Below, piece after piece: positions 17,988 through 27,732 of a stretch of 64,000 nucleotides of DNA. Numbering within the stretch: the stretch's first letter is position 1; each line of letters starts with the position of its first letter. The translations under genes and the position numbers were made by a program. The DNA is taken from the NCBI RefSeq assembly GCF_020911925.1, contig NZ_CP087134.1, forward strand, positions 4,216,001 to 4,280,000, written 5' to 3'. Origin of the DNA: Flavobacterium cupriresistens (GTDB lineage Bacteria; Bacteroidota; Bacteroidia; Flavobacteriales; Flavobacteriaceae). Below the pieces are notes generated by a model, which was not told the DNA's origin, did no database searches, and saw nothing but the letters and a program-made list of their open reading frames with translations.

Positions 17988-18833
17988 CTATTTTTTGATA
18001 AATTTTATTTTTTCGACTGCATCTCCGTATTCAATAACAAGAAAATAAACGCCTCCCGACAAGTTACCGACAGTAATTCCTGTTTTATTATATTTCGATT
18101 CTTTAACCAATACACCTGCTGTATTGTATATTTTTAGTGCAATTTCTTCTTCATTTAGGGTGCTGTTCAACTCTAATTGCAAATCATTCTCAACAGGATT
18201 TTGTTTTAATGCAATTTCTTTTTTTCCTTGTAAGTCTTTCAATCCTAATGATGTTGCTGTAATTGAAACTTTATCAATTTCATAACCTACTACAAAATTA
18301 GGCGCATTTAAAAACGCGAAATACACTTGAGTTTTTCCTGCAAATTGAGAAATGTCCAGTGTATAATCTTTAAATTCTGCATCTAAAGTGGATACTCTTG
18401 TTAATTCTAAAACCCCAATCTGAGTAAACGATTTAAGATCAGTATCTGTTGTAGAAACATAAACATATAAATTATCAGGTCCGTCATAAATCGCTTTTTG
18501 AGCATTTAAAATTAATTGCATGTTTCCTGCATAATAGGATAAATCTACCGCCGGCATGATGGCCCAGTTTTTCTGTTCCACTCCAAGAGGCGCTCCCGAA
18601 GCCATATCAATATTATAAGTTCCCAGTACTTTGAAAGTCCCGTCTGTTACGACACCATTTCCATCAATCTGAATATTAGTTCGCGTAATCCAATTTATGG
18701 CATCACCATCAGCATCCAAAAAAGTCCAATCTGATGCCTCGGCATCGTCAAAATCATCTTCCCAAATTGCAAACTGTGCAGATGCAATTCCGGATATAAG
18801 CATAAAAACCAATACGAGTAATTTTTTCTTCAT
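17988..18833 (-). CDS. T9SS-secreted protein with choice-of-anchor-J-type jelly-roll domain
   Basis: The 281-residue protein has a signal peptide (MKKKLLVLVFMLISGIASAQ), a beta jelly-roll region resembling choice-of-anchor J/MAM-like domains (FDDAEASDWTFLDADGDAINW to YFAFLNAPNFVVGYEIDKVSI, about 25-195) and a type A T9SS sorting domain at the C-terminus (ALKQNPVENDLQLELNS...GVYFLVIEYGDAVEKIKFIKK). It should be exported through the type IX system and anchored on or released from the surface. The jelly roll suggests ligand or carbohydrate binding, but no ligand can be assigned. It heads the T9SS-lipoprotein-S41 gene group. Confidence 0.8.
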   Translation of the reverse strand: MKKKLLVLVFMLISGIASAQFAIWEDDFDDAEASDWTFLDADGDAINWITRTNIQIDGNGVVTDGTFKVLGTYNIDMASGAPLGVEQKNWAIMPAVDLSYYAGNMQLILNAQKAIYDGPDNLYVYVSTTDTDLKSFTQIGVLELTRVSTLDAEFKDYTLDISQFAGKTQVYFAFLNAPNFVVGYEIDKVSITATSLGLKDLQGKKEIALKQNPVENDLQLELNSTLNEEEIALKIYNTAGVLVKESKYNKTGITVGNLSGGVYFLVIEYGDAVEKIKFIKK

Positions 18834-18853
18834 TTTTATCTATTTAAAACAAA

Positions 18854-18928
18854 GGCTGCCTAAAAAGTGAGGAATCAAACCATATCCTACTCTTTATAAA
18901 AAAAACAATAAAAAACTCTTCAGACAGC
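18854..18928 (-). terminator. Long-loop hairpin between the T9SS gene and the beta-helix gene
   Basis: Arms ggctgcct (18854-18861) and agacagcc (18921-18928) pair with one wobble and enclose about 60 bases; a T-rich tail follows on the minus strand. It could weaken or end transcription coming from the beta-helix lipoprotein gene. Confidence 0.35.
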
Positions 18929-18961
18929 CCCGTTAAATTGTATTATTAATTTACAGTACTA

Positions 18962-20266
18962 TTAAAAGTTAGTAAACTTAGTCCAAGTATTTGTCCAGTT
19001 TGCTTCCGTTTTAAATGCACCAGTTGCACCAGCGAAGTTTAATGTACCATCATTAAAGAATGGTTGTGTTAAACCCCATGCTGTAGCAGGGCTTACAGTA
19101 GAAGTAGTACTACCAAAACCTAAAGCTGTACCAACAGGCAATACCGGATTTGTGAAACCGTGAACTGATAAAAGACTCCATGTAGAGTTTGCAGGTAAAG
19201 AAGGGCTTTCCCATCTGATTCCTGTAAGGTATCCTGTAACAGTAACATTCGAAAGGTTGATTTGACCTAATCTACGTACGTGAATAGCATTCTCATAAAG
19301 AGCAGCATTTGTAGATGAACTAGCACCAATGATAGACAATTGAGAGATAACCGGTCTTGTAATGATTGCAGTACTTGTACCTGTAGCATTATTGTCTAAT
19401 TCTATACCATTTGAATCCGGGTTTCCACCGCTTAAACTGTGTGTAGAATCTTTATCTGCAATAGCGATCGCTTTAGTGATTGATCCTGTATAACCAAAAT
19501 CAAAATCAAAGTTGTCATCATCCGGAGCAAAAGAAACTAAATGGCTTGCATTTACAGTTCCACCGAAAAATTCGAATGAATCATCTCTTCCGTAAGATAC
19601 CTGAACGTGATCGATAACAGTACCGCTACCAACACCACCAAGAGTTAAACCATTGATCTCAACACCAGTTGTAGCATCTAAAATACGACCAGCGAACTCG
19701 ATACGAACATAGTTTAAAGCTCCGGCATTGTGAGCGTTGTTTGTTCCTCCGTAGTAAAAATCAGAAGGGTTTGGTTGATCTCCTAAACCTTCGATAACGT
19801 TAGTAGTAACTCCTGTATTTACTTGTGCATCTCCTAAAAGAACAAGACCACCAAAGTCACCAGGAGTCGCTTTAGTAGCAGCGTTTCCGTCTAACAAATT
19901 GAAACTTGTAAAAATAACAGGAGAAGCAGCAGTACCCTGAGCATCAATCTGACCTGTTTTTGTGATAACCAATACCCCTGTAGCAACTCCTGAACCTAAT
20001 ACTTTAGCTTTAATAAAAGTTCCCGGTTGTATCGTTAATTTCGCTCCAATAACACGAACTACTCCGCTAACTTCCCAAACTCTGTCGTTTGTCCAAGTAG
20101 TGTTAGTTGTAATGTTACCACTTACTGTTTGTACTGTAGCTGGGTAACCTGAATAATCTGCACTTGCAGATTTCATTGCAAATGAAGAATCAGCACTTGT
20201 TGCTTCATCATTTTGACAAGAATTGAAGAAAAGAATGGCAATCGCGAACAAAAAAACTTTTTTCAT
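18962..20266 (-). CDS. Right-handed beta-helix-like surface lipoprotein
   Basis: A 434-residue lipoprotein (signal MKKVFLFAIAILFFNSC, Cys17). The body is rich in short repeated strands (LTIQPGTFIKAKVLGSG, FGGLVLLGDAQVNTG, VEGLGDQPNPSDFYYGG, DSFEFFGGTVNASHLVSF), which suggests a parallel beta helix. Such proteins have been labelled 'multidrug transporter' in databases, but the sequence has no transporter features. It is downstream of a TonB receptor under ECF/FecR-type control, so it may be the surface partner that presents a ligand to that receptor, in the way SusD serves SusC. This role is inference. Its codon use looks more biased than its neighbours, which may mean high expression. Confidence 0.7.
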   Translation of the reverse strand: MKKVFLFAIAILFFNSCQNDEATSADSSFAMKSASADYSGYPATVQTVSGNITTNTTWTNDRVWEVSGVVRVIGAKLTIQPGTFIKAKVLGSGVATGVLVITKTGQIDAQGTAASPVIFTSFNLLDGNAATKATPGDFGGLVLLGDAQVNTGVTTNVIEGLGDQPNPSDFYYGGTNNAHNAGALNYVRIEFAGRILDATTGVEINGLTLGGVGSGTVIDHVQVSYGRDDSFEFFGGTVNASHLVSFAPDDDNFDFDFGYTGSITKAIAIADKDSTHSLSGGNPDSNGIELDNNATGTSTAIITRPVISQLSIIGASSSTNAALYENAIHVRRLGQINLSNVTVTGYLTGIRWESPSLPANSTWSLLSVHGFTNPVLPVGTALGFGSTTSTVSPATAWGLTQPFFNDGTLNFAGATGAFKTEANWTNTWTKFTNF

Positions 20267-20601
20267 GATAACTGAATTTTGATTAACTTTGCTGCTAATA
20301 TTTTACACTTGAGGTCTTTGGGAGGAGCAGCAAATTTTCTTCCCTTTGACCTTTCCTTTTTTTGGTAATGTATTTTATAGGTTTCCGTCTTACCTCCGGA
20401 GACTATCCCTGAGTATTCCTCTTTCACTTTTAGGGTTCCGGTGAAAGGCTCATTTTCTTCAAAATCTGAAACAAACCATACTATAAGTTGTAGAGAACGT
20501 AAAAATCTATTGTACCATTCTGACGCGCTTTTTTCGGTCTGGATTTTTTTTGCAGATTGTGTACGTCTGTTAAGATGTAGTGTTTGACTTGTAGCAGTTT
20601 T
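20263..20601 (-). other. 112-codon open frame without an ATG, overlapping the next start as ATGA
   Basis: The gap 20267-20765 holds a stop-to-stop frame of 112 codons (20601 down to the TGA at 20263-20265) with no ATG or early GTG/TTG start. Its TGA overlaps the ATG of the beta-helix gene (ATGA), the layout of translational coupling. The middle reads protein-like (ENEPFTGTLKVKEEYSGIVS). I do not recognise it. It may be a decayed gene, a gene with an unusual start, or chance. Confidence 0.3.
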
Positions 20602-20765
20602 TCAAAGAAATTAATATCAAAACAGATTTACTTTATAGCTAAAAATAGATCGTCTCCTTTATATACATTAGATTTCAAAAGGGGAAAAAATCACGCTAAA
20701 ATCTTTCCTTAACGTTTTCTTAATTTTAATGGTCTTTTATCCGTAAAATCAACAATCTAATGTTA

Positions 20766-23700
20766 CTAAAAAGAATAATTCATAGAGAAATTAAAGCTTC
20801 TGCCACTCCAGGCTTTAAACATTTTTCGGTCTATGTACGGATCGTATTTATCGGTTGCTCCTGCCCCAAGTGCCTTCTGATCCCTTGGATTTGAACCATA
20901 ATCGTAATCCACATCTTTTGAGTAACTATTGGCATTATTATACGTCTCGATAGCGGTATCAAAAAGATTCTTGATTCCTAGTTTTATTTCTAAATTTCGT
21001 TCTTTAAAAAACTTATAACTTACCTGAGCATCGGTAACGGCATACGGCATACGGATCTCTTCGGCCTGATAATCAAAACCAACCAGAATGTACTGATCCC
21101 CAATAGCATTGTGTCTGATACTGAATCCTGAACGTTCTCCTACATAATCCAATCCTAAATTGTAATTGTAAGGAGCCTGTCCGTATAAAGGACGATTGGC
21201 TTCATAAAGTCCGCCTGTACCGTCAATGTTTACATATCCGGTTACTTTTGTATCATTAAAAGCGGCATTTCCACATAGGAAGATTTTTTTCAAAAGATCC
21301 CCTTCACCCAAAAAAGAGAGGTTTTTATAAATTTCAAATTCTACTCCAAATAGTTTGGCACTGTCTGAGTTCATATTAAAGATGGTACGCGAACCTCCGT
21401 CATTACCAATCTGGGTCACTCCTTCAATTGGATTTTTGATGTTTTTATGATATACTCCAAAAGACAGAATTTCACCCTGAGAAGGAAACCATTCCGCTTT
21501 AAAATCAAAATTATCAACCAGAGTAGAGACAATTCCACCTGTATAATTCAGCACTTTTGCATCGCGTATTGGGTCGTAATAAGGCATATTGATTCGCTCT
21601 GCAAACTGTGGTCGCAAGACCGATTTGGTGTACCCCAGTCTGATATTCATTTTGTTGGTAGGGCTAATGGTCAAATTCGCAGAAGGAAGGTATTGCCACA
21701 CATCCTCATCTTTTTGCGTTGTTTCAAAACCAGCCGAATTGTCTGACTGACTGGCGATTTGGGTGTAAACATAACTTTCGGCACGCAATCCCCAAACCAG
21801 TCTGATGTACTGCGAAAATTTATTATCGAGCATTAAAAAAGGAGAATGAATTTTGACATCTCCCTCATATTCATTACCGTAAGTCGTAATCCTGTTCCAG
21901 CCATAACCACCCCAGCGATAATAAGAACCGTCCAGCAATTGCGAAAGAGGAAAATCAACAATAGCTGTTTCTGTTCCTTGCCCGACAACATTCAGAGCCG
22001 ATGATTCCTGTTGGTTGGTTGCAATTTTGTAAGTCCCGAAATATCCTGCTTTTACGTTGTTTTTGACCGATTCTCCTAAATCAAAAGCATAATTAAAATT
22101 AATTCCTACATTATAATCTTTCTCGTTGTTTGTAAAATTGGATCTTTTAAAAGCATCCGGATCAGCATTATAAATTTGTTGATACAACTGAACATCACTT
22201 CCCACTTTTCTTCTGTAACTGGTTAAAAAAGTAGCGTCTTTAGTATCTTTTGAAGTACTCGCAAAAGCCCCAAACCAATTGATCTCAAAATTCTCAAAAC
22301 GATGATTTCCTTCTATTTTATTTTGAATGAAAGTCTGGTAAACCGGATAATCAGTTTCTTTGGTAAAAGGCAAATAAGTTCCTTTTACAATTCCTTCGAC
22401 GTTTCCTGCGTAGAAATTCCAACCTGTAATTTGAGTCAGTTGGTTGTCGTACATGTGCATGTAGGTATTGCGAATGGCAATTTTATGCTTTCCTAGCTGA
22501 ATACCCGCATTCAACATTCCGCCTAAAGTTGAATTGAAATTATAGGAAGCACCCGAGTTTTTAAATCCATATCTTTTAAAAGTCGAATAACCTTCTTCCT
22601 GTTCCGGTGTAAACTCCGAGTTGGTCATATAGGTACCTCTTTCGGTGTGGTCAATTTGCAACTGATCTTGTGTGTTTTTGAAAATAACAGAACCTACAAA
22701 ACCAAGTTTATTATTGTCTTTTAACTCATATACCTGCCCCAAAGCAAACTGCAACGAAGTTCCGGGAGCGGCATAGGTTTTATAAGTAGTAAAATTATCC
22801 TCCGTAAATTTTTTCGATTGCTCTAAAAAAGGCCCTGATGTCGCCTCCGTGGTAGGCAAAGCAATATTTACTAAACCGGAAGGATAGTCTCTGGTCCCAT
22901 CATCAAACCCGATATAATCATTTGAACCTTCTTGTTTGCTCAGACGATCTTTAAACGTACTACGGCTATTATAAGAACTTCCGACGGTAAAGGACATAAA
23001 ATTTTTCTTCGGAATATCTTTTGTTTTTACTTCTACATACCCTCCGGCAAAATTGGCATTCATATCCGGAGTTGCATTTTTACTGACTACAACACTTTCT
23101 ACCATTGCCGTGGGAATAATATCAAAATTAAACTGTTGTACATTCGGATCAGTACTTGGCAAATTAACCCCGTCCATTACCGCTTGATTCCAACGTTCTC
23201 CCATCGAACGTACGACCACATATTTATCATCAATTGTGGTTACTCCTGTAATACGTTTTAGGGTACTTCCGACATCCTTATCCGGTGTTCTGGCAATTTG
23301 TTCGGCAGAAATTCCATCAGAAAACTGAGCGGCTTTCTTTTGCTGAAGCAGCATTCCTTCCGTAGAAGCGGTCGCTTTTTGATAGGTTTGGGTGATTACC
23401 ACTTCATCCAATGATTCCGCATCGTCTTTTAAGACTACATTCAAAACTATTTCAGCTGCATCTCCCACTTTTATATCTGTAATTTTCTGGTTTTGAAAGG
23501 AAACATAACTCACTTCCAAGGTATAAGAACCCTCTTCCAGTGCAAAAGAATAATTTCCGTCAAAATCAGAAACAATTGCATTTGCGGTTTCTATGACTTT
23601 CACTGAGGCTCCCGGCAAAGCCAAGCCATTTTTGTCGACAATTTTTCCGGAAATACCTCCTACTTTTTTTGTCGATGCGATCCTTTTATTGACAGCAATA

Positions 23701-23999
23701 TTGGTATTGTTTCTTCTAAAATTAAGATTAGTAAGCAGCTCTAATTCTTTTAATACTTCATCAATCGTTACATTCTCTTTTTTAAGATTGATCAATGGTT
23801 TACTAAAATCTATATCTTTTTGATAAATAAAGCGATAAGGAGTTCGGGATTCTAAATTTTCAAAAATTTCTTTTGGTGAAGCATTTTTAAAATCTACCGA
23901 CACGGTTCCAGATTGTGCAAAGGTGGCGGTTGTACTGAGGAATAGGCTAAAAAACAGCATTTGTATGGCAATCGGAAATTGCCTGAAAAAATAGCTCAT
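20766..23999 (-). CDS. STN-domain TonB-dependent outer-membrane receptor (FecA-type signalling)
   Basis: A 1077-residue receptor. Order: signal peptide (1-28), STN/secretin-like domain (about 32-105; VSVDFKNASPKEIFENLESRTPYRF), carboxypeptidase-regulatory-like domain (about 115-190; GISGKIVDKNGLALPGASVKV), plug (about 210-330; ISAEQIARTPDKDVGSTLKR) and a large beta-barrel ending in a terminal Phe (FNFSMNYSF). The STN domain together with the FecR and ECF sigma genes just upstream indicates trans-envelope signalling that controls its own locus. The substrate is unknown: iron chelate, glycan and peptide receptors of this shape all exist. It lies 68 bp downstream of fecR and is probably co-transcribed with it. 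Confidence 0.88.
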   Translation of the reverse strand: MSYFFRQFPIAIQMLFFSLFLSTTATFAQSGTVSVDFKNASPKEIFENLESRTPYRFIYQKDIDFSKPLINLKKENVTIDEVLKELELLTNLNFRRNNTNIAVNKRIASTKKVGGISGKIVDKNGLALPGASVKVIETANAIVSDFDGNYSFALEEGSYTLEVSYVSFQNQKITDIKVGDAAEIVLNVVLKDDAESLDEVVITQTYQKATASTEGMLLQQKKAAQFSDGISAEQIARTPDKDVGSTLKRITGVTTIDDKYVVVRSMGERWNQAVMDGVNLPSTDPNVQQFNFDIIPTAMVESVVVSKNATPDMNANFAGGYVEVKTKDIPKKNFMSFTVGSSYNSRSTFKDRLSKQEGSNDYIGFDDGTRDYPSGLVNIALPTTEATSGPFLEQSKKFTEDNFTTYKTYAAPGTSLQFALGQVYELKDNNKLGFVGSVIFKNTQDQLQIDHTERGTYMTNSEFTPEQEEGYSTFKRYGFKNSGASYNFNSTLGGMLNAGIQLGKHKIAIRNTYMHMYDNQLTQITGWNFYAGNVEGIVKGTYLPFTKETDYPVYQTFIQNKIEGNHRFENFEINWFGAFASTSKDTKDATFLTSYRRKVGSDVQLYQQIYNADPDAFKRSNFTNNEKDYNVGINFNYAFDLGESVKNNVKAGYFGTYKIATNQQESSALNVVGQGTETAIVDFPLSQLLDGSYYRWGGYGWNRITTYGNEYEGDVKIHSPFLMLDNKFSQYIRLVWGLRAESYVYTQIASQSDNSAGFETTQKDEDVWQYLPSANLTISPTNKMNIRLGYTKSVLRPQFAERINMPYYDPIRDAKVLNYTGGIVSTLVDNFDFKAEWFPSQGEILSFGVYHKNIKNPIEGVTQIGNDGGSRTIFNMNSDSAKLFGVEFEIYKNLSFLGEGDLLKKIFLCGNAAFNDTKVTGYVNIDGTGGLYEANRPLYGQAPYNYNLGLDYVGERSGFSIRHNAIGDQYILVGFDYQAEEIRMPYAVTDAQVSYKFFKERNLEIKLGIKNLFDTAIETYNNANSYSKDVDYDYGSNPRDQKALGAGATDKYDPYIDRKMFKAWSGRSFNFSMNYSF

Positions 24000-24067
24000 A
24001 AGTAAATAATTTGTTTTAATGGTATATTAGGTTATAGGAAATCGTATGTTTTCTTAGCGGATAAAGC

Positions 24068-24913
24068 TTATTTGCTTACTAAAAATTTATTCTCCCCGAT
24101 GGGTTTGATTTTAACTTCAAGAGCAAATGCAATTGTTTGTAGTATTTCGGAAAGACCTTGTCTGGTATCAAGTGTTCCTTTTATTTGAAGTTGTTTCAGG
24201 TCTTCGCTGGCGTATTCCAATTTAAAGACATGATCAGATTTAAGTTTCTCGATAACAGCAACGAGCGTTAGGCCATCAACATCAAGCAGTGCTTTTTTCC
24301 ATTGTGGTTCCAACTCAGTAGTTTTGTGTTTTTTAACTCTGTTCTCTTTTGGAAAAAATAGTGCTGCATATCCTCGTTCTAAAAAAACAGCATTTTGAGT
24401 ACTTTCTACTTTTACCTTTCCGGTTCTCACATTTACCTCTGCTATTTTTCCGTACGCTTTTACATTAAAGGAAGTTCCTAAAACCGTCGTTTTGATATCA
24501 CCGGAACTGATAATAAAAGGCCTCGTAGTATCTCTCGCTACTTCAAAAAAAGCTTCTCCTTTTAATTTTACAATTCGTTCATTAGCCGCAAAATGTTCGG
24601 GATATTCAATCTGAGTATTTTCATTTACCCAAACACGGGTACCGTCAGAAAGACGCAATAGTCTTATGTCCTGAGGAAATGTCTGTGTGATAATTTCGGG
24701 TTTCCTGGAAAAATTGAATGCCAAAAAAGTGTGGTAAGCGGCAATCGATAGAAAAAGCACCGCGCAAGCTGCGATTGCTCTTTGGTAATTACGTCTGCGT
24801 CTATTGTTTGTTGCGCGGAGAATGTTAGTCCACATTCTGAGTTTTGCCTCTTCCGAAAATAATCCTTTTTGTGGCAACTCATCCCATTCTTCACGTAGTC
24901 TGTACGATTTCAT
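24068..24913 (-). CDS. FecR-type anti-sigma factor
   Basis: A 281-residue single-pass membrane protein. A cytoplasmic N-terminal part of about 45 residues binds the sigma factor in this family; one transmembrane helix follows (AIAACAVLFLSIAAYHTFLAF), then a periplasmic FecR domain (LSDGTRVWVNENTQIEYPEHF, LKGEAFFEVARD, LGTSFNVKAYG) and a C-terminal DUF4974-like domain (QLQIKGTLDTRQGLSEILQTIAFAL) that contacts the receptor's STN domain. It sits between the sigma gene and the TonB receptor gene, the standard order for such systems. Confidence 0.92.
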   Translation of the reverse strand: MKSYRLREEWDELPQKGLFSEEAKLRMWTNILRATNNRRRRNYQRAIAACAVLFLSIAAYHTFLAFNFSRKPEIITQTFPQDIRLLRLSDGTRVWVNENTQIEYPEHFAANERIVKLKGEAFFEVARDTTRPFIISSGDIKTTVLGTSFNVKAYGKIAEVNVRTGKVKVESTQNAVFLERGYAALFFPKENRVKKHKTTELEPQWKKALLDVDGLTLVAVIEKLKSDHVFKLEYASEDLKQLQIKGTLDTRQGLSEILQTIAFALEVKIKPIGENKFLVSK

Positions 24914-25161
24914 TTTATCTTAGTAAAAATTAATATTTTAGGAAAAACTCCAGAATTTCTCCTGTCTAACTACATTAGATATTTTTACTCCAAAAAATCA
25001 CAGGGGGTCGCGACACTTAACGATTTGTTAATGCCTTAAAAAGCAAAAAACAATGAAACCGATTAAAAAACAATTCATTAGAAAAAAACGACTCAAAACA
25101 ACTTACATTTAATTTACACTTGTCACGCAATTTTATAACACAACGCGTTGGATGCAATTCA

Positions 25162-25305
25162 TTTTAACACACAGAGATATGGTCAAAAAAGTCTAAAAAG
25201 ACTTTGCACTAAAAAACAAATCACATAAGGCTATGCGAAAAAATTATGTTTTCCTTAAATCACCACAAATTATAAATTCCGCATCTATGTTTCTATGTGT
25301 TAAAA
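25162..25305. repeat. Imperfect inverted repeat in the fecR-sigma gap
   Basis: Within the 463-bp gap 24914-25376, ttttaacacacagagata (from 25162) pairs imperfectly with ctatgtttctatgtgttaaa (to 25305). Its composition resembles the ctctgtgt-type element at 54543-54640. The rest of the gap is AT-rich and shows no gene; the fecR promoter must lie here but no convincing box was found. Confidence 0.55.
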
Positions 25306-25376
25306 GAAAAAATCAACAGAATCACAATCAATAATTTGCCTTAAATATTTCCGAAATACAGTCCAAAAATCAAAGT

Positions 25377-25943
25377 TTAATTATGGTTAATGAACATTAA
25401 AAGAAACCAATAAAGTTCATGGCTCTTTATAGAATTCTTCTTAAGATACTGTAAGGTTTTGGAGATCTGGTTGGCCACAGCACTTTGGGACATTCCCATT
25501 TCGGTGGCAATTTCCTTGTAACTCATTTCGTCAAACTTATGCAGGGTAAAAATTTTTCTTCTTTTCTCCGGAATCTGCTGCAATAGTATTTCTATTTTTT
25601 CCAGATTTAAAGAGACTGTCTCCTCTGCTTCATCGGTTTCATCCAGATCTTTTACCAACTGTTCATACTCCATCGAAAAAATTTCATTCTGTTTTTTATA
25701 CCATTTTGAAATTTCCTGTTTGCAACTTTTAAACAAAATCGAGTCTAACGGAATGGAAGGATCTATTTTAGTGCGGTATTTCCAGATATGAATGAAGACA
25801 TTCTGTGTTATATCCTCTACATCGGCAGGCTGAGCAGCATACTTTTTAACAAAACAATACACTTTGAAGTGATATAGCTCATAGATTTCTTTAAAACAAG
25901 AATCGTCTCCGTCGCGCAATCTGGTAATCAAAATAGTATTCAT
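25377..25943 (-). CDS. ECF sigma-70 family RNA polymerase sigma factor
   Basis: A 188-residue ECF sigma factor with region 2 (FKEIYELYHFKVYCFVKKYA...DVEDITQNVFIHIWKY) and region 4 (LLQQIPEKRRKIFTLHKFDEMSYKEIATEMGMSQSAVANQISKTL). Bacteroidota sigma factors of this kind recognise the promoters of their FecR/TonB-receptor locus and are released when the receptor is occupied. It is encoded upstream of fecR on the same strand, separated by a 463-bp gap, so the sigma gene may have its own promoter (box at 25975-25982). Confidence 0.92.
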   Translation of the reverse strand: MNTILITRLRDGDDSCFKEIYELYHFKVYCFVKKYAAQPADVEDITQNVFIHIWKYRTKIDPSIPLDSILFKSCKQEISKWYKKQNEIFSMEYEQLVKDLDETDEAEETVSLNLEKIEILLQQIPEKRRKIFTLHKFDEMSYKEIATEMGMSQSAVANQISKTLQYLKKNSIKSHELYWFLLMFINHN

Positions 25944-25974
25944 AATGCAATTTTAAAGGTGTAAGGTATCCTTA

Positions 25975-25982
25975 CAAAATTA
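25975..25982 (-). promoter_or_regulatory. Candidate -7 box (TAATTTTG) for the ECF sigma gene
   Basis: TAATTTTG on the minus strand fits TAnnTTTG, 31 bases before the ATG at 25943. There is no clear -33 TTTG. The remaining gap to gnd (to 26304) holds a short hairpin (caatac/gtattg, about 26236-26263) and nothing else I recognise. Confidence 0.35.
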
Positions 25983-26304
25983 CCTTAAACTAACTTTCCT
26001 TATTTTGATAACCCATTCATTTAATGATTTATTAATATGCCCTTCCGAAGCAATCCTCCTTTTTCAAAACAAAAAAAGCGGTAGGATTAAAAATAGCTGT
26101 TTTCGAGCACAAATAAATTTCATCCAACTTTTCCTTGAATTTCGTTTAAATCTCCTGTTTACTCAGCAAAGCTTTAAAGGCTCGAGTTTATTTTATAATA
26201 TTCCAACCTTTTTGTCTAATTTAGCGGAACATTAGCAATACAGCGTATTTCCTTGTCGTATTGTAAACAACAACACACTAACAATTTAGTTAATTTAAAA
26301 AATT

Positions 26305-27711
26305 ATGAACACATTTGATTTTGGCATTGTTGGGCTCGGCGTAATGGGCCGTAACCTACTTTTAAACATTGCCAGCCAAAAATTCGCCGCAGCGGGCTTA
26401 GATTTAGATGCCGAAAAAGTAAATTCACTTCAGCAAGAAGCCGATGCGGAGCATACCCTCGAAGCAACAACAGACGTTAAGCATTTTGTGGAACTTATCA
26501 AACGTCCAAGAGCCATTATGCTTTTGGTACCAGCCGGTAAGCCTGTCGATAGCGCCATCCAAAGCCTTTTACCTCACCTTGATGAAGGAGACATTCTGAT
26601 TGATGGTGGTAATACATACTTCACCGACACAGACCGAAGATTCCTTGAATTATCTGCAAAAGGAATTCATTTCTTTGGTATGGGAATTTCGGGAGGAGAA
26701 AAAGGAGCGAGATTTGGTCCTAGTATGATGCCTGGAGGAGATAAAAAAGCGTACGAAAGACTTCGTCCGATTTTTGAAGCTATTGCAGCAAAAGTCGATG
26801 GAGAACCTTGCGTGGAATATCTGGGGAACGGATCAGCGGGTAATTATGTAAAAATGGTTCATAATGGAATCGAATACGGAATTATGCAGCTTATTTCAGA
26901 AATTTATGATCTGATGAAGCGTGGTTATAATCTCGATGAAGATACTATTCAAAAAACGTTTGAAGAATGGAACGAGAGCGATCTTAAATCATTCTTAATC
27001 GAAATAACAGCACAGATCCTTAAAAAAACAGAACCGGATGGTTCAAGGTTAATCAATCAAATATCGGATTGGGCAAAGTCTAAAGGAACCGGAAAATGGA
27101 CATCACAAAATGCGATGGATCTGCAAGTACCTGTCCCTACTATTGATGCTGCAGTGTTTATGCGTGATATGTCTAAAAGCAAACCCGAGAGAATTGAGGC
27201 AGCAACAAAATTAATCTGGGAAAATGCAAAAACAACTGTGGACACAACGGAAGCGATTGCGTCGTTAAAATCAGCTTTGTATTTTTCTACCCTGATTACC
27301 TATGCGCAAGGACTGGCCATGTTAAAAACGGCTTCAAAAGAATACAATTACGACTTAAACTTAGAGACCGTAACAAAAATATGGCGTGGTGGTTGTATCA
27401 TTCGTGCAGAAGTACTGGAAGATTTCAGAAAAGCATTCGCACAAAATACCGATTTACCCAACATACTTTTAGATTCGAATATAGCAGCAAAACTGAATGA
27501 AAGTCAGAAAGGTATCAGAACCATTATTCAATTTGCCGTGCAAAATGGTTTACCAACTGCCGGACTAATGAATTCATTGGCTTATTTTGATTCTTACAGG
27601 TCAGAAAATCTTCCAACCAACCTAATACAGGCTCAGCGCGATTATTTTGGAGCGCATACTTATGAACGTATTGATGCTCCGGGCATCTTTCATACCCAAT
27701 GGAATGATTAA
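26305..27711 (+). CDS. gnd: 6-phosphogluconate dehydrogenase, decarboxylating
   Basis: A 468-residue enzyme that oxidises and decarboxylates 6-phosphogluconate to ribulose 5-phosphate with NADP+ or NAD+. The N-terminal Rossmann motif is GLGVMGRNL; the substrate-loop signature GISGGEKGARFGPSMMPGG and the NYVKMVHNGIEYG segment with the catalytic Lys are intact. The helical C-terminal domain runs to DYFGAHTYERID, as in full-length 6PGDH. It is first in a plus-strand operon with zwf (21-bp gap) and pgl (1-bp gap), which together make up the oxidative pentose phosphate branch. Cytoplasmic. Confidence 0.97.
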   Translation: MNTFDFGIVGLGVMGRNLLLNIASQKFAAAGLDLDAEKVNSLQQEADAEHTLEATTDVKHFVELIKRPRAIMLLVPAGKPVDSAIQSLLPHLDEGDILIDGGNTYFTDTDRRFLELSAKGIHFFGMGISGGEKGARFGPSMMPGGDKKAYERLRPIFEAIAAKVDGEPCVEYLGNGSAGNYVKMVHNGIEYGIMQLISEIYDLMKRGYNLDEDTIQKTFEEWNESDLKSFLIEITAQILKKTEPDGSRLINQISDWAKSKGTGKWTSQNAMDLQVPVPTIDAAVFMRDMSKSKPERIEAATKLIWENAKTTVDTTEAIASLKSALYFSTLITYAQGLAMLKTASKEYNYDLNLETVTKIWRGGCIIRAEVLEDFRKAFAQNTDLPNILLDSNIAAKLNESQKGIRTIIQFAVQNGLPTAGLMNSLAYFDSYRSENLPTNLIQAQRDYFGAHTYERIDAPGIFHTQWND

Positions 27712-27732
27712 GAACCTTTAAGCAAAACAAAA

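Noticed and set aside
18962-20266. Multidrug transporter (a name often attached to this family)
   Set aside because: The protein is a lipoprotein with beta-helix-like repeats and has no transmembrane helices or transport motifs.
26005-26235. A 76-residue plus-strand frame between the sigma gene and gnd
   Set aside because: It has no recognisable domain, and its composition is that of AT-rich noncoding DNA.
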